From DTBU01 sp964568845 (GTDB lineage Archaea; Thermoproteota; CALKCG01; B24), in assembly GCA_964568845.1 (NCBI GenBank), contig CAZMSC010000009.1, positions 1-54,775 on the forward strand: a stretch of DNA of 54,775 nucleotides, given 5' to 3'. Numbering within the stretch: the first letter of the stretch is position 1; every line of letters starts with the position of its first letter. A program made the position numbers and the translations under genes. The notes beneath the pieces are model-generated. The model saw nothing but the letters and a program-made list of their open reading frames with translations, did not search any database and was not told the origin of the DNA. Shown piece after piece: positions 1-8,375 of the stretch.

Positions 1-73
1 GACCGGGCGGGATTTGAACCCGCGACCACCCGGGTGCAAACCGGGTATTCATACCGGGCTGAACTACCGGCCC
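1..73 (-). tRNA. tRNA-Ala (UGC), cut by the window edge
   Basis: Reading the minus strand gives a cloverleaf: acceptor 5' strand GGGCCGG, D stem GTTC/GAAT, anticodon stem CCCGG/CCGGG with loop TTTGCAC (anticodon UGC), a five-base variable loop, and T stem GCGGG/CCCGC with loop TTCAAAT. The 3' acceptor strand CCGGTC pairs with the 5' strand and produces a G3-U70 wobble, the known identity element of alanine tRNA. Base 72 and the discriminator lie outside the window. No intron is seen. Confidence 0.95.
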
Positions 74-109
74 ACAAAATTCAGTTAACTAAACGGCTGA
101 TAAAAATCT

Positions 110-1102
110 TTATGTTCTTTTAAAATGCTCCCATCCCTTAGCTTCGATTCTTACACCTTCGACTGTATAGACTCCACTTCCCTCCTCTACGACACCTATC
201 CTGTAAAGTGAGCCACCTATACTTTTCACAGTTCTTAAGGCTTCAGTCCACATATCAGGTTTAATCGCGAGCAGTAGCTCGTACTCTTCACCACCTTCAT
301 ATAAGACGAGGCGTTCTACGTCTAACCCGTGCATTTCCGCGAATGCTTCGGCTTCAGAGGCTACTGGAAGCTCTTCCACCAGTATTTTCACATCGTTGAT
401 TTCAGCAAGTTGGTTTAAACTTAGGGCTAAACCGTCGCTTATATCCATAGATGCTGTTACGGCTCCAGAGCCAGCCAAAGCCAAACCTTCTCTAAGTCTA
501 GCAACTGGTCTATACACTGATTCAACAGCCCTGCTTCTTATGCTCTCTGGAGCTTCAAACCCTTCTAAGAGTATTTTAAAGCCTACAGACGTAAGACCTA
601 GAACTCCGGTTGTGGCAATTATATCGCCTGGTTTAGCTCCTCTCCTCGAAAGGAGCTTTCCACAATGTGTCATACCGAGTATAAACCCGGCTAAAGTTAC
701 CTCACTGCTCACGCTTAAATCCCCACCGAGCACATGGATCCCATATTCGTCAGCACCATCCCCAATGCCTTTAACCAGCTCGTTAAACGATTCCAGGGAG
801 AGATTTGACGGTAAACCTATGCTGAATAGAATGCCTAATGGTTTAGCTCCTTTAGCCGCCATATCTGAGATATTAGCTACAACAGCCTTCCTACCAGCCA
901 AATACCAACTCATACCCGGCAGTAGATCTGACCTTTCAACCCACATATCGGTATGTGCAACTAGAACAAGCCCCTCACCGACCTCTTTAGCAATAGCATC
1001 ATCTAAACCCGCGCCTAGAAGCTCTTCAGGGTCTACTTTAACAATCCTCCATATCTGCTTAATGAGAGACCTTTCACCCAGATCTGATATCTTCAAAGAC
1101 AT
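110..1102 (-). CDS. thiL: Thiamine-monophosphate kinase
   Basis: Phosphorylates thiamine monophosphate to thiamine diphosphate using ATP, in the cytoplasm. The 330-residue product has the usual family length. It carries an LDDA motif near residue 33, the AVVANISDMAAKGAKP segment around residues 73-88, GGDLS near residue 125, DISDGL near residue 219 and GGEEYELLLA near residue 270, all typical of the AIR-synthase-fold ThiL family. The ATG lies behind a purine-rich AAGGGGGC sequence. It begins 17 bases after the nucleoside hydrolase stop, so the two are probably one transcript. Confidence in the function is high. Confidence 0.93.
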   Translation of the reverse strand: MSLKISDLGERSLIKQIWRIVKVDPEELLGAGLDDAIAKEVGEGLVLVAHTDMWVERSDLLPGMSWYLAGRKAVVANISDMAAKGAKPLGILFSIGLPSNLSLESFNELVKGIGDGADEYGIHVLGGDLSVSSEVTLAGFILGMTHCGKLLSRRGAKPGDIIATTGVLGLTSVGFKILLEGFEAPESIRSRAVESVYRPVARLREGLALAGSGAVTASMDISDGLALSLNQLAEINDVKILVEELPVASEAEAFAEMHGLDVERLVLYEGGEEYELLLAIKPDMWTEALRTVKSIGGSLYRIGVVEEGSGVYTVEGVRIEAKGWEHFKRT

Positions 1103-1119
1103 TCCAGCCCCCTTAATCC

Positions 1120-2001
1120 CTACTGCAACACACGATCTATGAAGAATTCTACGAAAGCATCGCTCTTCACGTCAACACATACATTCGCATTAGGCTTTCC
1201 TTCCACTGGAACTGTAAACCCACGTGTATACTCGCCTCGGACTTCCACGCATATACGCATAGGTTTAACTGCGACGAAACTTTGCGTAAAACTCGCAGCT
1301 ACAGCTAGAGGATCGTGGAGGATTGGATTGATGGATTTGGTGTAGCTCATCCAAGCATCCATCATCTTCGATACAAACCGTATTTCAGGAAGTGTTGATG
1401 ACTTAAACATTTTAACATAGTCATTATTCATTATACATTTAAGCGTTACATCTAACCCAACCATTGTTAGAGGGATGCCCGATTCAAACACGACTCTAGC
1501 CGCTTCAGGATCTCTACTGATGTTATACTCAGCCACCTGCCTAGAGAAACATCCACCCATCATAACGAGCTTAGCCTTATCAACTATCCACGGATTTAAG
1601 GTTAAAGTTAACGCTATATTAGTCAATGGACCCACACTTACGATCGCTGTTTCTCCAGTGGATTCTTCTATAAGTGAAGCTATGAAGTCTGTTACATCCC
1701 TCCTATCATTCTGCCACCTGTCTAAAAGCTTTCCCTCCCAACCTTCAAGCGCCACGGCTTGATTGGGCTTCTCAACAGGCCTGTCTTCAAGTAGAGGCTT
1801 AGAGGTGCCAGCTTTCACAGGGACGTCTCTTATACCCATCTCCTCCATTACTCGGAGAGCCAACATAGCTCTCGTCTTCACATCTCCATAGACGGTTGAA
1901 ACAGCTCTAACGTTAAGCTCCGGAGATTTTAAAGCGAGTAAGAGCGCTAAAGCATCGTCAATATCGTCGCCTATATCCGTGTCTAAAATAACATCAACCA
2001 T
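1120..2001 (-). CDS. Inosine/uridine-preferring nucleoside hydrolase family protein
   Basis: Hydrolyses the N-glycosidic bond of nucleosides to give base and ribose, a salvage role. The N-terminus carries the calcium-binding aspartate cluster DTDIGDDIDDA. Later come GPLTNIAL, a DPEAA motif preceded by an Asn, and LHDPLAVA, the signature pieces of the family. An open frame extends upstream to 2058, but those extra residues are hydrophobic and unlike the family. The ATG at 2001, giving MVDVILDTD, is the natural start (293 residues). It is followed by thiL, probably in the same operon. Substrate preference cannot be read from sequence. Confidence 0.88.
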   Translation of the reverse strand: MVDVILDTDIGDDIDDALALLLALKSPELNVRAVSTVYGDVKTRAMLALRVMEEMGIRDVPVKAGTSKPLLEDRPVEKPNQAVALEGWEGKLLDRWQNDRRDVTDFIASLIEESTGETAIVSVGPLTNIALTLTLNPWIVDKAKLVMMGGCFSRQVAEYNISRDPEAARVVFESGIPLTMVGLDVTLKCIMNNDYVKMFKSSTLPEIRFVSKMMDAWMSYTKSINPILHDPLAVAASFTQSFVAVKPMRICVEVRGEYTRGFTVPVEGKPNANVCVDVKSDAFVEFFIDRVLQ

Positions 2002-2176
2002 ACTACCCAAACATAATGCATAACGTAGAAGTATTAATAGCTTTACCTGAGCTTTCAAATTTACGTTTAGGCTTTAGATTCGACCCACATGACATTACCT
2101 CGATATTCCTACGAGGGAGAGTAACCACTTCGACGGAATAACCCCATTCAAATATGGAGGAGGCTGGTGAAAAATA

Positions 2177-2188
2177 AAATTATAAATA
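2177..2188 (+). promoter_or_regulatory. TATA-like element for the FGGY kinase
   Basis: An AT-rich AATTATAAATA stretch is centred about 24 bases before the ATG at 2207. This is the spacing expected of an archaeal TATA box to a transcription start at or next to the start codon, and no Shine-Dalgarno sequence lies between. The message is therefore likely leaderless. Assigned by eye only. Confidence 0.5.
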
Positions 2189-2206
2189 AAGACCCAAGTA
2201 GTATTG

Positions 2207-3760
2207 ATGTGCTTAATAGGGTTGGATGTCGGTACAACTGGATGCAAAGCTACGCTATTTAGTGAAGATGGACGTTTGATCGCTCAGTCGTATAGAGAGT
2301 ACCCGCTTTACCATCCAAGGCCGAGCTGGTCTGAGGAGGAGCCGGGAGATGTCTGGCGGGGAGTGGTTGAAGCGATAAAAGAGGTTATAGTTAAAACTGG
2401 AGTTCAAGCCGAGGAGGTAAAGGCTTTAAGCGTTTCAGCTCAAGGAGAGGCTTTCATACCTTTAGATAGAGAGTTAAATCCATTATATCGCTGCATAACG
2501 ACGTGGGACGATAGGGCCGTTAAACAACATGATGACCTTCTCAGGCTTATAGACAGGGTTGAATTGTTCAAGATAACAGGACATCCATCTTCACCCGTCT
2601 ATACTCTGTTTAAACTGATCTGGTTTAAACAGAGTAAACCAGACATCTACGAGAAGACTTGGAAGTTTCTTCTATGGGAGGATTACATTAACATGATTCT
2701 CTGCGGAGTCCCAGCTATAGACTACTCGCTGGCCTCTAGAACCATGCTTTTTGACATCAGGAGGCTTAACTGGAGCCATGAAATACTTGAGCTTTCAGGT
2801 TTAGACGTAGATAAGCTTCCCGAACCTTATCCATCAGGTATGGTCGTGGGAGAAGTTTCTCAAGAGGCCTCAAAGGAGACGGGGCTTGCTAGAGGTACAC
2901 TTGTCGTTACTGGTGGACACGACCAGGCATGCGGAACACTGGGTGTAGGTGCTGTAAACCCTGGAGCTACATACGTAGCCACTGGCACTGTTGAAAGCAT
3001 AGTGGCACCCCTACATGCGCCTCTGCTTCAACGAGAGATGGTGCCGATGGGGTTTGCGAGCTACTGCCACGTGGTTTCAAACCGCTATCTAATACTCGGA
3101 GCAAATCCATCAGCTGGAATACTTTTAAGATGGTTTAGAGATAAATTTGGAGAGAAATACCTAGAAGAGTCTTCAAAGAAGGGGGTCAGTGTCTACGACC
3201 TTATGATGGAGGATGCGTCTAAAACCCCTGCGGGATCCCAGGGGCTTTTAATCGCTCCATACTTCATGGGTGCTGGAACGCCAAACTGGGATACTTATGC
3301 TAGAGGTCTGATCATAGGCTTAACGGTAGCTCACGGCAGGCCTGAGGTCATAAGAGCTATTGTTGAAGGCATAACGTACGAGCTTAGACTCAACATTGAG
3401 ACGTTAGAGAAGTTTAATGTTAAAGTTGAAGAGATTAGAACTGTTGGAGGTGGGGCAAGATCAAGCTTTTGGCTTCAACTTAAAGCGGATGTAACAGGGA
3501 AACGTGTTGTAGTGCCGGAGATAACTGAGGCCTCATCAGCAGGAGCCGCTATGCTAGCCGGATTGGGGGCTAGGATATATGGAAGTGTCAATGAGGCTAT
3601 ATCCAAGTTTTACAGAGAGTCTAAAACCTACCAGCCGAATTTGAAAAACAAAGAAGTCTACGATAGGCTTTACAGCATATACGTTAAACTGTATCCTACT
3701 GTGAAAAACATATATAAAGAAGTCTTTCAAATACTAGAAGAACTTAGCGGGCAACTGTAA
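2207..3760 (+). CDS. FGGY-family carbohydrate kinase (xylulokinase-like)
   Basis: Phosphorylates a sugar or polyol with ATP; xylulose is the best guess. The product is 517 residues, normal for the family. It begins with the phosphate-binding LIGLDVGTTGCKATLF segment, has WSEEEPGDVW near residue 45, and has TGGHDQACGTLGVG near residue 236 with the Asp expected to act as base. The C-terminal GGGARSSFWLQ and AGAAMLAG segments belong to the second actin-like domain. ATG 2207 is preferred over the in-frame TTG one codon earlier. It stands alone, but the window also holds sugar isomerases and oxidoreductases (35.9-39.4 kb) that could feed it. The exact substrate is not determinable. Confidence 0.85.
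   Translation: MCLIGLDVGTTGCKATLFSEDGRLIAQSYREYPLYHPRPSWSEEEPGDVWRGVVEAIKEVIVKTGVQAEEVKALSVSAQGEAFIPLDRELNPLYRCITTWDDRAVKQHDDLLRLIDRVELFKITGHPSSPVYTLFKLIWFKQSKPDIYEKTWKFLLWEDYINMILCGVPAIDYSLASRTMLFDIRRLNWSHEILELSGLDVDKLPEPYPSGMVVGEVSQEASKETGLARGTLVVTGGHDQACGTLGVGAVNPGATYVATGTVESIVAPLHAPLLQREMVPMGFASYCHVVSNRYLILGANPSAGILLRWFRDKFGEKYLEESSKKGVSVYDLMMEDASKTPAGSQGLLIAPYFMGAGTPNWDTYARGLIIGLTVAHGRPEVIRAIVEGITYELRLNIETLEKFNVKVEEIRTVGGGARSSFWLQLKADVTGKRVVVPEITEASSAGAAMLAGLGARIYGSVNEAISKFYRESKTYQPNLKNKEVYDRLYSIYVKLYPTVKNIYKEVFQILEELSGQL
2602..2636. repeat. Perfect 14-bp inverted repeat with 7-base loop inside the kinase gene
   Basis: The arms TACTCTGTTTAAAC (2602-2615) and GTTTAAACAGAGTA (2623-2636) are exact reverse complements. 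The spacer is TGATCTG. Each arm also contains the 8-base palindrome GTTTAAAC. It lies within codons for a Leu-Phe-Lys...Phe-Lys-Gln stretch of the FGGY kinase. As RNA it would form a strong hairpin inside the message. No function is known. Confidence 0.6.
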
Positions 3761-3837
3761 GAAACGGGAAAACAATCGATTCTAGATAGAGTCTCCAACA
3801 GCCCAGCTACAGATGAAATCTTACGAGGCAGCCTACA

Positions 3838-3845
3838 TTTATATC
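3838..3845 (+). promoter_or_regulatory. TATA-like element for the UPF0282 gene
   Basis: TTTATATC is centred about 30 bases before ATG 3872 in an otherwise mixed sequence. No Shine-Dalgarno motif separates it from the start codon, so a leaderless or very short-leader transcript is likely. Assigned by eye. Confidence 0.45.
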
Positions 3846-3871
3846 AACCTGTAAAAATCTAATTTAATGTT

Positions 3872-4774
3872 ATGAAAATTCTACCTTTAAGCTCGGATTC
3901 CATGGGCGTTAGAAGTATGGCTACTTTCATAGAAACCAAGGATTTAAAGGTTTTATTAGACCCTGGTGTCGCCCTTGGACCTTATAGGTACGGGCTACCA
4001 CCACATCCTATCGAATGGAGGAGGCTTGAAGAGGATTGGAAGATCATCGTTAACTATGCCATCAAGGCAGATGTTATAATAGTTACACACTACCATTACG
4101 ATCACCACAACCCATGGGAAAATCTTGAAATCTACGAGGGGAAGCTTCTGATTTTAAAAAATCCTAGAGATAACATAAACTATAGCCAAAGAGAGAGGGC
4201 ACGCTTTTTCCTAAAGCAGATTGAGAAATTGCCGAGAAGGGTGGAGATAGCTGAGGGGTTTAAGATGAGCAATGGGGAAACTACGCTTAAAGTTTCTAAA
4301 CCTGTATTTCACGGTACAAACTCTAAACTCGGATATGTAGTTGAGGTTTATATATGTGAGGGCGATGAGAGCTTCTTATATTCAAGTGATGTTGAAGGGC
4401 CGAGTTTAAACGACCAAGTAGCATTTATACTTGAAAATAGACCCAAAGTTGTTATGATCGATGGACCTATGACGTACATGTTAGGCTATAGATACTCTGT
4501 AGCCAGTTTAAAAGCATCCATAGCAAATCTTCGGCGGGTTTTGGAATCTGGTGTAGAGCAGGTGATTCTAGACCACCATCTGCTGAGGGATTTAGCGTGG
4601 AAGGAGAGGATATCTGAGCTTCTAGTTGAGGCTGAGAATAGAAGAGTAAAGATTTTAACTTCAGCAGAGTACGCTGGAAAGGAGTTAAATATGCTTGAGG
4701 CTAGGAGGAAGGAACTTTATGAGCGGAATCCGGTGAACCGTTCCGAGATGAAGAAGTGGGTAGCCGAAGAATAG
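3872..4774 (+). CDS. UPF0282 family metallo-beta-lactamase-fold hydrolase
   Basis: Belongs to the archaeal UPF0282 family, which has the metallo-beta-lactamase fold; its substrate is unknown. The 300-residue protein shows THYHYDHHNPWE (about residues 74-85), the metal-binding HxHxDH-type motif in the family's spacing. A downstream VFHGTNS and SSDVEGP supply further His and Asp ligands, and LDHHLLRD lies near residue 234. Length matches the family. The gene lies alone, preceded by a TATA-like element and followed by the ferredoxin-AOR pair. Nuclease or general hydrolase activity are possible but not shown by the sequence. Confidence 0.85.
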   Translation: MKILPLSSDSMGVRSMATFIETKDLKVLLDPGVALGPYRYGLPPHPIEWRRLEEDWKIIVNYAIKADVIIVTHYHYDHHNPWENLEIYEGKLLILKNPRDNINYSQRERARFFLKQIEKLPRRVEIAEGFKMSNGETTLKVSKPVFHGTNSKLGYVVEVYICEGDESFLYSSDVEGPSLNDQVAFILENRPKVVMIDGPMTYMLGYRYSVASLKASIANLRRVLESGVEQVILDHHLLRDLAWKERISELLVEAENRRVKILTSAEYAGKELNMLEARRKELYERNPVNRSEMKKWVAEE

Positions 4775-4843
4775 AGATGCGTCAAGTAATCTAAAATAAT
4801 TGAGTTTAAAGTCTTGCAGAAAAGTTGTGCTTAACCTGAGAAG

Positions 4844-4850
4844 TTTATAT
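4844..4850 (+). promoter_or_regulatory. TATA-like element for the ferredoxin-AOR operon
   Basis: TTTATAT sits about 40 bases before ATG 4886, predicting transcription from about 4872. It overlaps a TTG at 4850 that would otherwise open the same reading frame. A start codon inside the promoter is implausible, which supports ATG 4886. Assigned by eye. Confidence 0.45.
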
Positions 4851-4885
4851 TGCTTCATAGTCTTAGTTATTTTGGGAAGAAGAAC

Positions 4886-5290
4886 ATGCCTATAAAACTC
4901 GTAGTGAAGAATCCAGACCGATGTATAGATTGCGCCACATGCTTATTCGTATGTTCAAGAGAATTGACTGGCGCCATATCGGTTAAACATTCAGCTATAA
5001 GGGTTTCAAGAAGTGGGTTAGGCTTTAAAATTACTGTGTGTTCTGGATGTGAAGAGCCGGACTGTGCTTCAGCATGCCCATACGAAGCTTTGAAGCCGAG
5101 AAGCGGCGGCGGAGTGGAGCTTGTGAATCCTGAGAAGTGTGAGAGGTGTGAAAATAAACCGTGCTTAGACGCGTGCTCGTTAAAAGCCCTACAGTGGGAT
5201 GATGAGCGTAAAAGACCAATAATATGCATAGAGTGCGGAGTATGTGCAAAATTCTGCCCACATGATGTCCTCTACTATGGGGAGGTTTAA
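4886..5290 (+). CDS. Multi-[4Fe-4S] ferredoxin, electron partner of the downstream AOR
   Basis: A cytoplasmic electron carrier of 134 residues with up to four cubane clusters. Cys groups are CIDCATCLFVC near the N-terminus, CSGCEEPDCASAC in the middle, CERCENKPCLDAC, and CIECGVCAKFC near the C-terminus. This arrangement is typical of the polyferredoxin subunits encoded beside aldehyde or formaldehyde:ferredoxin oxidoreductases. The stop is followed two bases later by the AOR GTG, and the AOR ribosome site lies inside this gene's last codons, so translation is coupled. The start was chosen at ATG 4886 because an upstream in-frame TTG lies within the TATA element. Confidence 0.88.
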   Translation: MPIKLVVKNPDRCIDCATCLFVCSRELTGAISVKHSAIRVSRSGLGFKITVCSGCEEPDCASACPYEALKPRSGGGVELVNPEKCERCENKPCLDACSLKALQWDDERKRPIICIECGVCAKFCPHDVLYYGEV

Positions 5291-5292
5291 GA

Positions 5293-7056
5293 GTGGTTGG
5301 AGATATACTTTTCATAAACTTAACCGATGGCTTAAGCTGGGTTGAAAACAGACGGGAACTCGTTGAAAAGTACATAGGGGGATCTGGACTAGCCATAAAT
5401 CTATTGAATGAACTATGCCCAGAAAAGGTTGATCCATTTGCACCTGAAAACCCGATTATACTGGCACCTGGACCATTCATAGGGCTCTATCCAGCGTGTT
5501 CAAAGACGATCGCCATGTTTAAATCACCATTAACTGGAAACCTCGGTGAAAGCCATGCTGGTGGAAGACTGGGTGTGGCTATAAGGCTTGCTGGTTACGA
5601 AGCCGTAGTCATTATTGGAGCTGCTTCAAAACTGATGTGGCTTGACATTGGAAATGACGGAGAAGTCAAGGTTAACGGTGCATCATCTCTTCAGAAGATG
5701 AGTAGTTTACATACGATCACGGCGTTGGATGCCTTTAACCAATATGGCTTACAATCGGTTGCAGCCATAGGTCCGGCTGGGGAGAGCTTTGTCTTCTACG
5801 CCAATGTTTCAGTGGATGGGTACAACTTTTTTGGAAGGACGGGTTTGGGAGCGGTAATGGGCGCTAAAAACCTTAAAGCCATACGTGTTGCTGGAAGTGG
5901 TGAAATATCTGTCAGAGACTTAGACGGGTATAAGAGGAACTTTGAAAGAATATACGAGGAGGTTGTTAAAAGCGGTAAGATGCGTAAATACCACGACCTT
6001 GGAACCCCTCAGAACGTTCTAACGTTAAACAAGATTAAAGCACTTCCGACGATGAACTTTAAACGCGGATATTTCGAATATGCTGAAAGTATTTCAGGAG
6101 AGTACTTTGCAGACAATCTCCTGGTTAGGAAGAATACATGTCCTCTATGTCCGATAGGTTGCAAGCACGTAGCCATACTGAAGAGCTTCTTCGCGGAGGA
6201 GCATGAGGTGGAATCCATAGAAGTCGGATACGACTATGAACCCATATACGCATTAGGCTCAAACCTAGGTATTGGAGATCCTTTAGACGTACTTAAGCTT
6301 AGAGCCACTTGTGATCGATATGGGTTAGACGCTATGATGACCGGGACTATGCTCGCATGGGCTACCGAAGCATATGAAAAAGGGTTAATAAGCCTAAGCG
6401 AGACAATAGTCGAACCTAGGTGGGGTAGTGCAGATAATTACGTAGAGATGATCAGGCGAATCGTAGAAATGCCGAATGAATTCTACGTATCTATGGCTCA
6501 GGGGAAGGCGTATAAGAACCTTGGCGAGGAGTTTTTAGTCGTGATCGGGAGGAACGGTTTAGCGGGTTATCATACTGGGTTGGCTTTCATAATAGGTACA
6601 GCCATAGGGGCGAGGCACAGCCATCTAAGCAACGCCGGATACAGTTTGGATCAGAAACTGTTAGGCTCGACAATAGATCCTATAAAGGCGGTTGAAGCTC
6701 TCATAGAAGAAGAAGTGTGGAGGTGCGTATTGGAGAGTTGTGGTGTATGCTTATTCGCCAGAGATATATACGATAAACGCGTAGTATTAGAGGCATTAAA
6801 TGCGATAGGCTTCAACTATGATGGTGAGGGGCTTGTAAAAATCGGAAGACTAATTTACGGTTTAAAGTATAAGTTTAAGTTTAGAGAGGGGTTTGAATTT
6901 CAAAACCTTAAAATCCCAGGCAGAATCTTTGAAACGCCTACTGCAAACGGTAAGATAAATATGGAAGAAGCTCAAAAAGGCTTGAAAGCCGCGGAGGCTA
7001 AAATAAAAGAAATTGTTGAGGAGGTTAATGCTCAGTATATAAATAATGCTTTGTAA
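5293..7056 (+). CDS. Aldehyde:ferredoxin oxidoreductase family, tungstopterin enzyme
   Basis: Oxidises an aldehyde to the carboxylic acid (or the reverse) with ferredoxin, using a tungsten bis-pterin and a [4Fe-4S] cluster. The 587-residue length fits AOR/FOR enzymes. The N-terminal domain has YIGGSGLA and GPLTG-like KSPLTGNLGESHAGG. The cluster ligands are CPLCPIGC near residue 285 and a late Cys in ESCGVCLF near residue 485. The GTG start sits eight bases after GGAGGT. Its substrate is unknown. The last 32 bases overlap, tail to tail, the end of cdhE2 on the other strand. A role linking aldehydes or acids to acetyl-CoA metabolism is inferred from location only. Confidence 0.9.
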   Translation: MVGDILFINLTDGLSWVENRRELVEKYIGGSGLAINLLNELCPEKVDPFAPENPIILAPGPFIGLYPACSKTIAMFKSPLTGNLGESHAGGRLGVAIRLAGYEAVVIIGAASKLMWLDIGNDGEVKVNGASSLQKMSSLHTITALDAFNQYGLQSVAAIGPAGESFVFYANVSVDGYNFFGRTGLGAVMGAKNLKAIRVAGSGEISVRDLDGYKRNFERIYEEVVKSGKMRKYHDLGTPQNVLTLNKIKALPTMNFKRGYFEYAESISGEYFADNLLVRKNTCPLCPIGCKHVAILKSFFAEEHEVESIEVGYDYEPIYALGSNLGIGDPLDVLKLRATCDRYGLDAMMTGTMLAWATEAYEKGLISLSETIVEPRWGSADNYVEMIRRIVEMPNEFYVSMAQGKAYKNLGEEFLVVIGRNGLAGYHTGLAFIIGTAIGARHSHLSNAGYSLDQKLLGSTIDPIKAVEALIEEEVWRCVLESCGVCLFARDIYDKRVVLEALNAIGFNYDGEGLVKIGRLIYGLKYKFKFREGFEFQNLKIPGRIFETPTANGKINMEEAQKGLKAAEAKIKEIVEEVNAQYINNAL

Positions 7057-8359
7057 GGAAGTCAGCTATATCCTTCGAATTAAATGGGCCTATTAAAACC
7101 CTCCAACCAGTTGAATCCTCAATCTCCCCGGCTAGTTTTGCGGCTCTACCTGGAATCACAAGGGTTTTATGGCTTACTTTAGCTTCCAGACCCGTCTCCT
7201 CGATCATCTGTTTAATGGATTCTGGCTTGAGTTTGTTACCGGCTACAGAGCATGCTACTGAAAGCCCCCCGGTATCTACAACCAAGAGGAAGCAGTCTAC
7301 ATTTTGATTTTTCAAGTCGTTTGTCAATATGTGAAAGGTTAAAGCGTAATTGGTTGTCACAAGCACTGGGCTATTATCCTTAGGTTCACCTATCACATAT
7401 AGGTCCGGTTTGACGGATATTGGAGCCCTCGGATCCATCATTATGGACTGCCTGAGAAGTAGTAGTGGACGTATGAGGTCTAAAGCTTCAGGTTTAATGA
7501 CCACTATGCTCGCGTATCGAACCAGTAGCGCTGGAATTACTAGATGCTCCGGAATGTCGGATTTAATGTCTCCTGTGAAGACTATTGTAGGGTAGCCTAA
7601 TTTCACGAACCTTTTGTCGATGGCGAGTCTACGTATAAGGGTTAAATTCTCCACGAGTTGCTTGATGGTATCGCCAGGAGGCTGTATAACTATCTCCGAG
7701 ACACCCAATCCTCTAAGCCTATCAATACTGGATAGAAGCTCCCCCCAGTCAAATGCTTTAATAGAAATAGGGCAGTTAAACCTCTTAGCGAGTAAAGCCA
7801 TCGCCGTCATGTTCTTTAAAGAAGCGCCATGCAGGAGGGGGCGTTCACCTTTAAGAATGTCTAAAACCCTACTGGCCAATGCAGGCTTTTCAGTGGAGAT
7901 TATCAACGGATAGCCTGCGCCTTTAACCGTTTCCACAAGCCTTATAAATGCATTGTCGTCATTTGATAGGTTTCTAAGAGCCAGCATATTGATCTTTAAA
8001 GTTTGACCCATCCTCTTGACCTCACAGTATCTGACGGCTTTTAAAACATTTCCAATAACGCTCACATCTGTAAGGTCGCTTATCTCAACAGCTATAGCTG
8101 GCTCATTGTAAAATCTATCCTCGTGTCTAAAGGATACGCGTTCTCCACCTACTTTAACCCCTCCGTCTCCGCGACCTATGGTAACTACAGCTATAGGAGG
8201 AGCTGTTAAACCGATTAGCACGTGTTTGGCTTCATCCGTAAGAAATGGACACTTATCGATTTCAACGGCACCTTGAGCTAATTTAAACGCAAAAGCCATA
8301 CACGTCGGTAATCCGCATTTTCCACAGTTGGTCTTAGGTAGAAGCTTGTAAATGTCCAT
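7025..8359 (-). CDS. cdhE2: Second corrinoid iron-sulfur protein large subunit (CdhE paralogue)
   Basis: Homologous to CdhE/AcsC, the cobamide- and [4Fe-4S]-carrying subunit that passes a methyl group between methyl-H4MPT and acetyl-CoA synthase. The cluster motif near residue 10 is intact: C-x2-C-x4-C-x16-C in NCGKCGLPTC...KCP. The TIM-barrel middle and the C-terminal cobamide-binding domain (ATNYALTFHILTNDL onward, ending TGWRVLIGPF) align with the first copy at 10104-11537. It is 444 residues against 477. It is the last gene of the operon, 16 bases after cdhD2, and overlaps the AOR gene end. Whether it serves the same reaction or another methyl donor is unknown. Confidence 0.88.
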   Translation of the reverse strand: MDIYKLLPKTNCGKCGLPTCMAFAFKLAQGAVEIDKCPFLTDEAKHVLIGLTAPPIAVVTIGRGDGGVKVGGERVSFRHEDRFYNEPAIAVEISDLTDVSVIGNVLKAVRYCEVKRMGQTLKINMLALRNLSNDDNAFIRLVETVKGAGYPLIISTEKPALASRVLDILKGERPLLHGASLKNMTAMALLAKRFNCPISIKAFDWGELLSSIDRLRGLGVSEIVIQPPGDTIKQLVENLTLIRRLAIDKRFVKLGYPTIVFTGDIKSDIPEHLVIPALLVRYASIVVIKPEALDLIRPLLLLRQSIMMDPRAPISVKPDLYVIGEPKDNSPVLVTTNYALTFHILTNDLKNQNVDCFLLVVDTGGLSVACSVAGNKLKPESIKQMIEETGLEAKVSHKTLVIPGRAAKLAGEIEDSTGWRVLIGPFNSKDIADFLTKHYLYTEH

Positions 8360-8375
8360 CGGGTTAAGCCTTCTC

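Noticed and set aside
396..1142. Long open frame on the plus strand opposite thiL
   Set aside because: It is antisense to a clear ThiL with full motifs; its composition (Ser/Pro-rich) and lack of a ribosome site mark it as a shadow.
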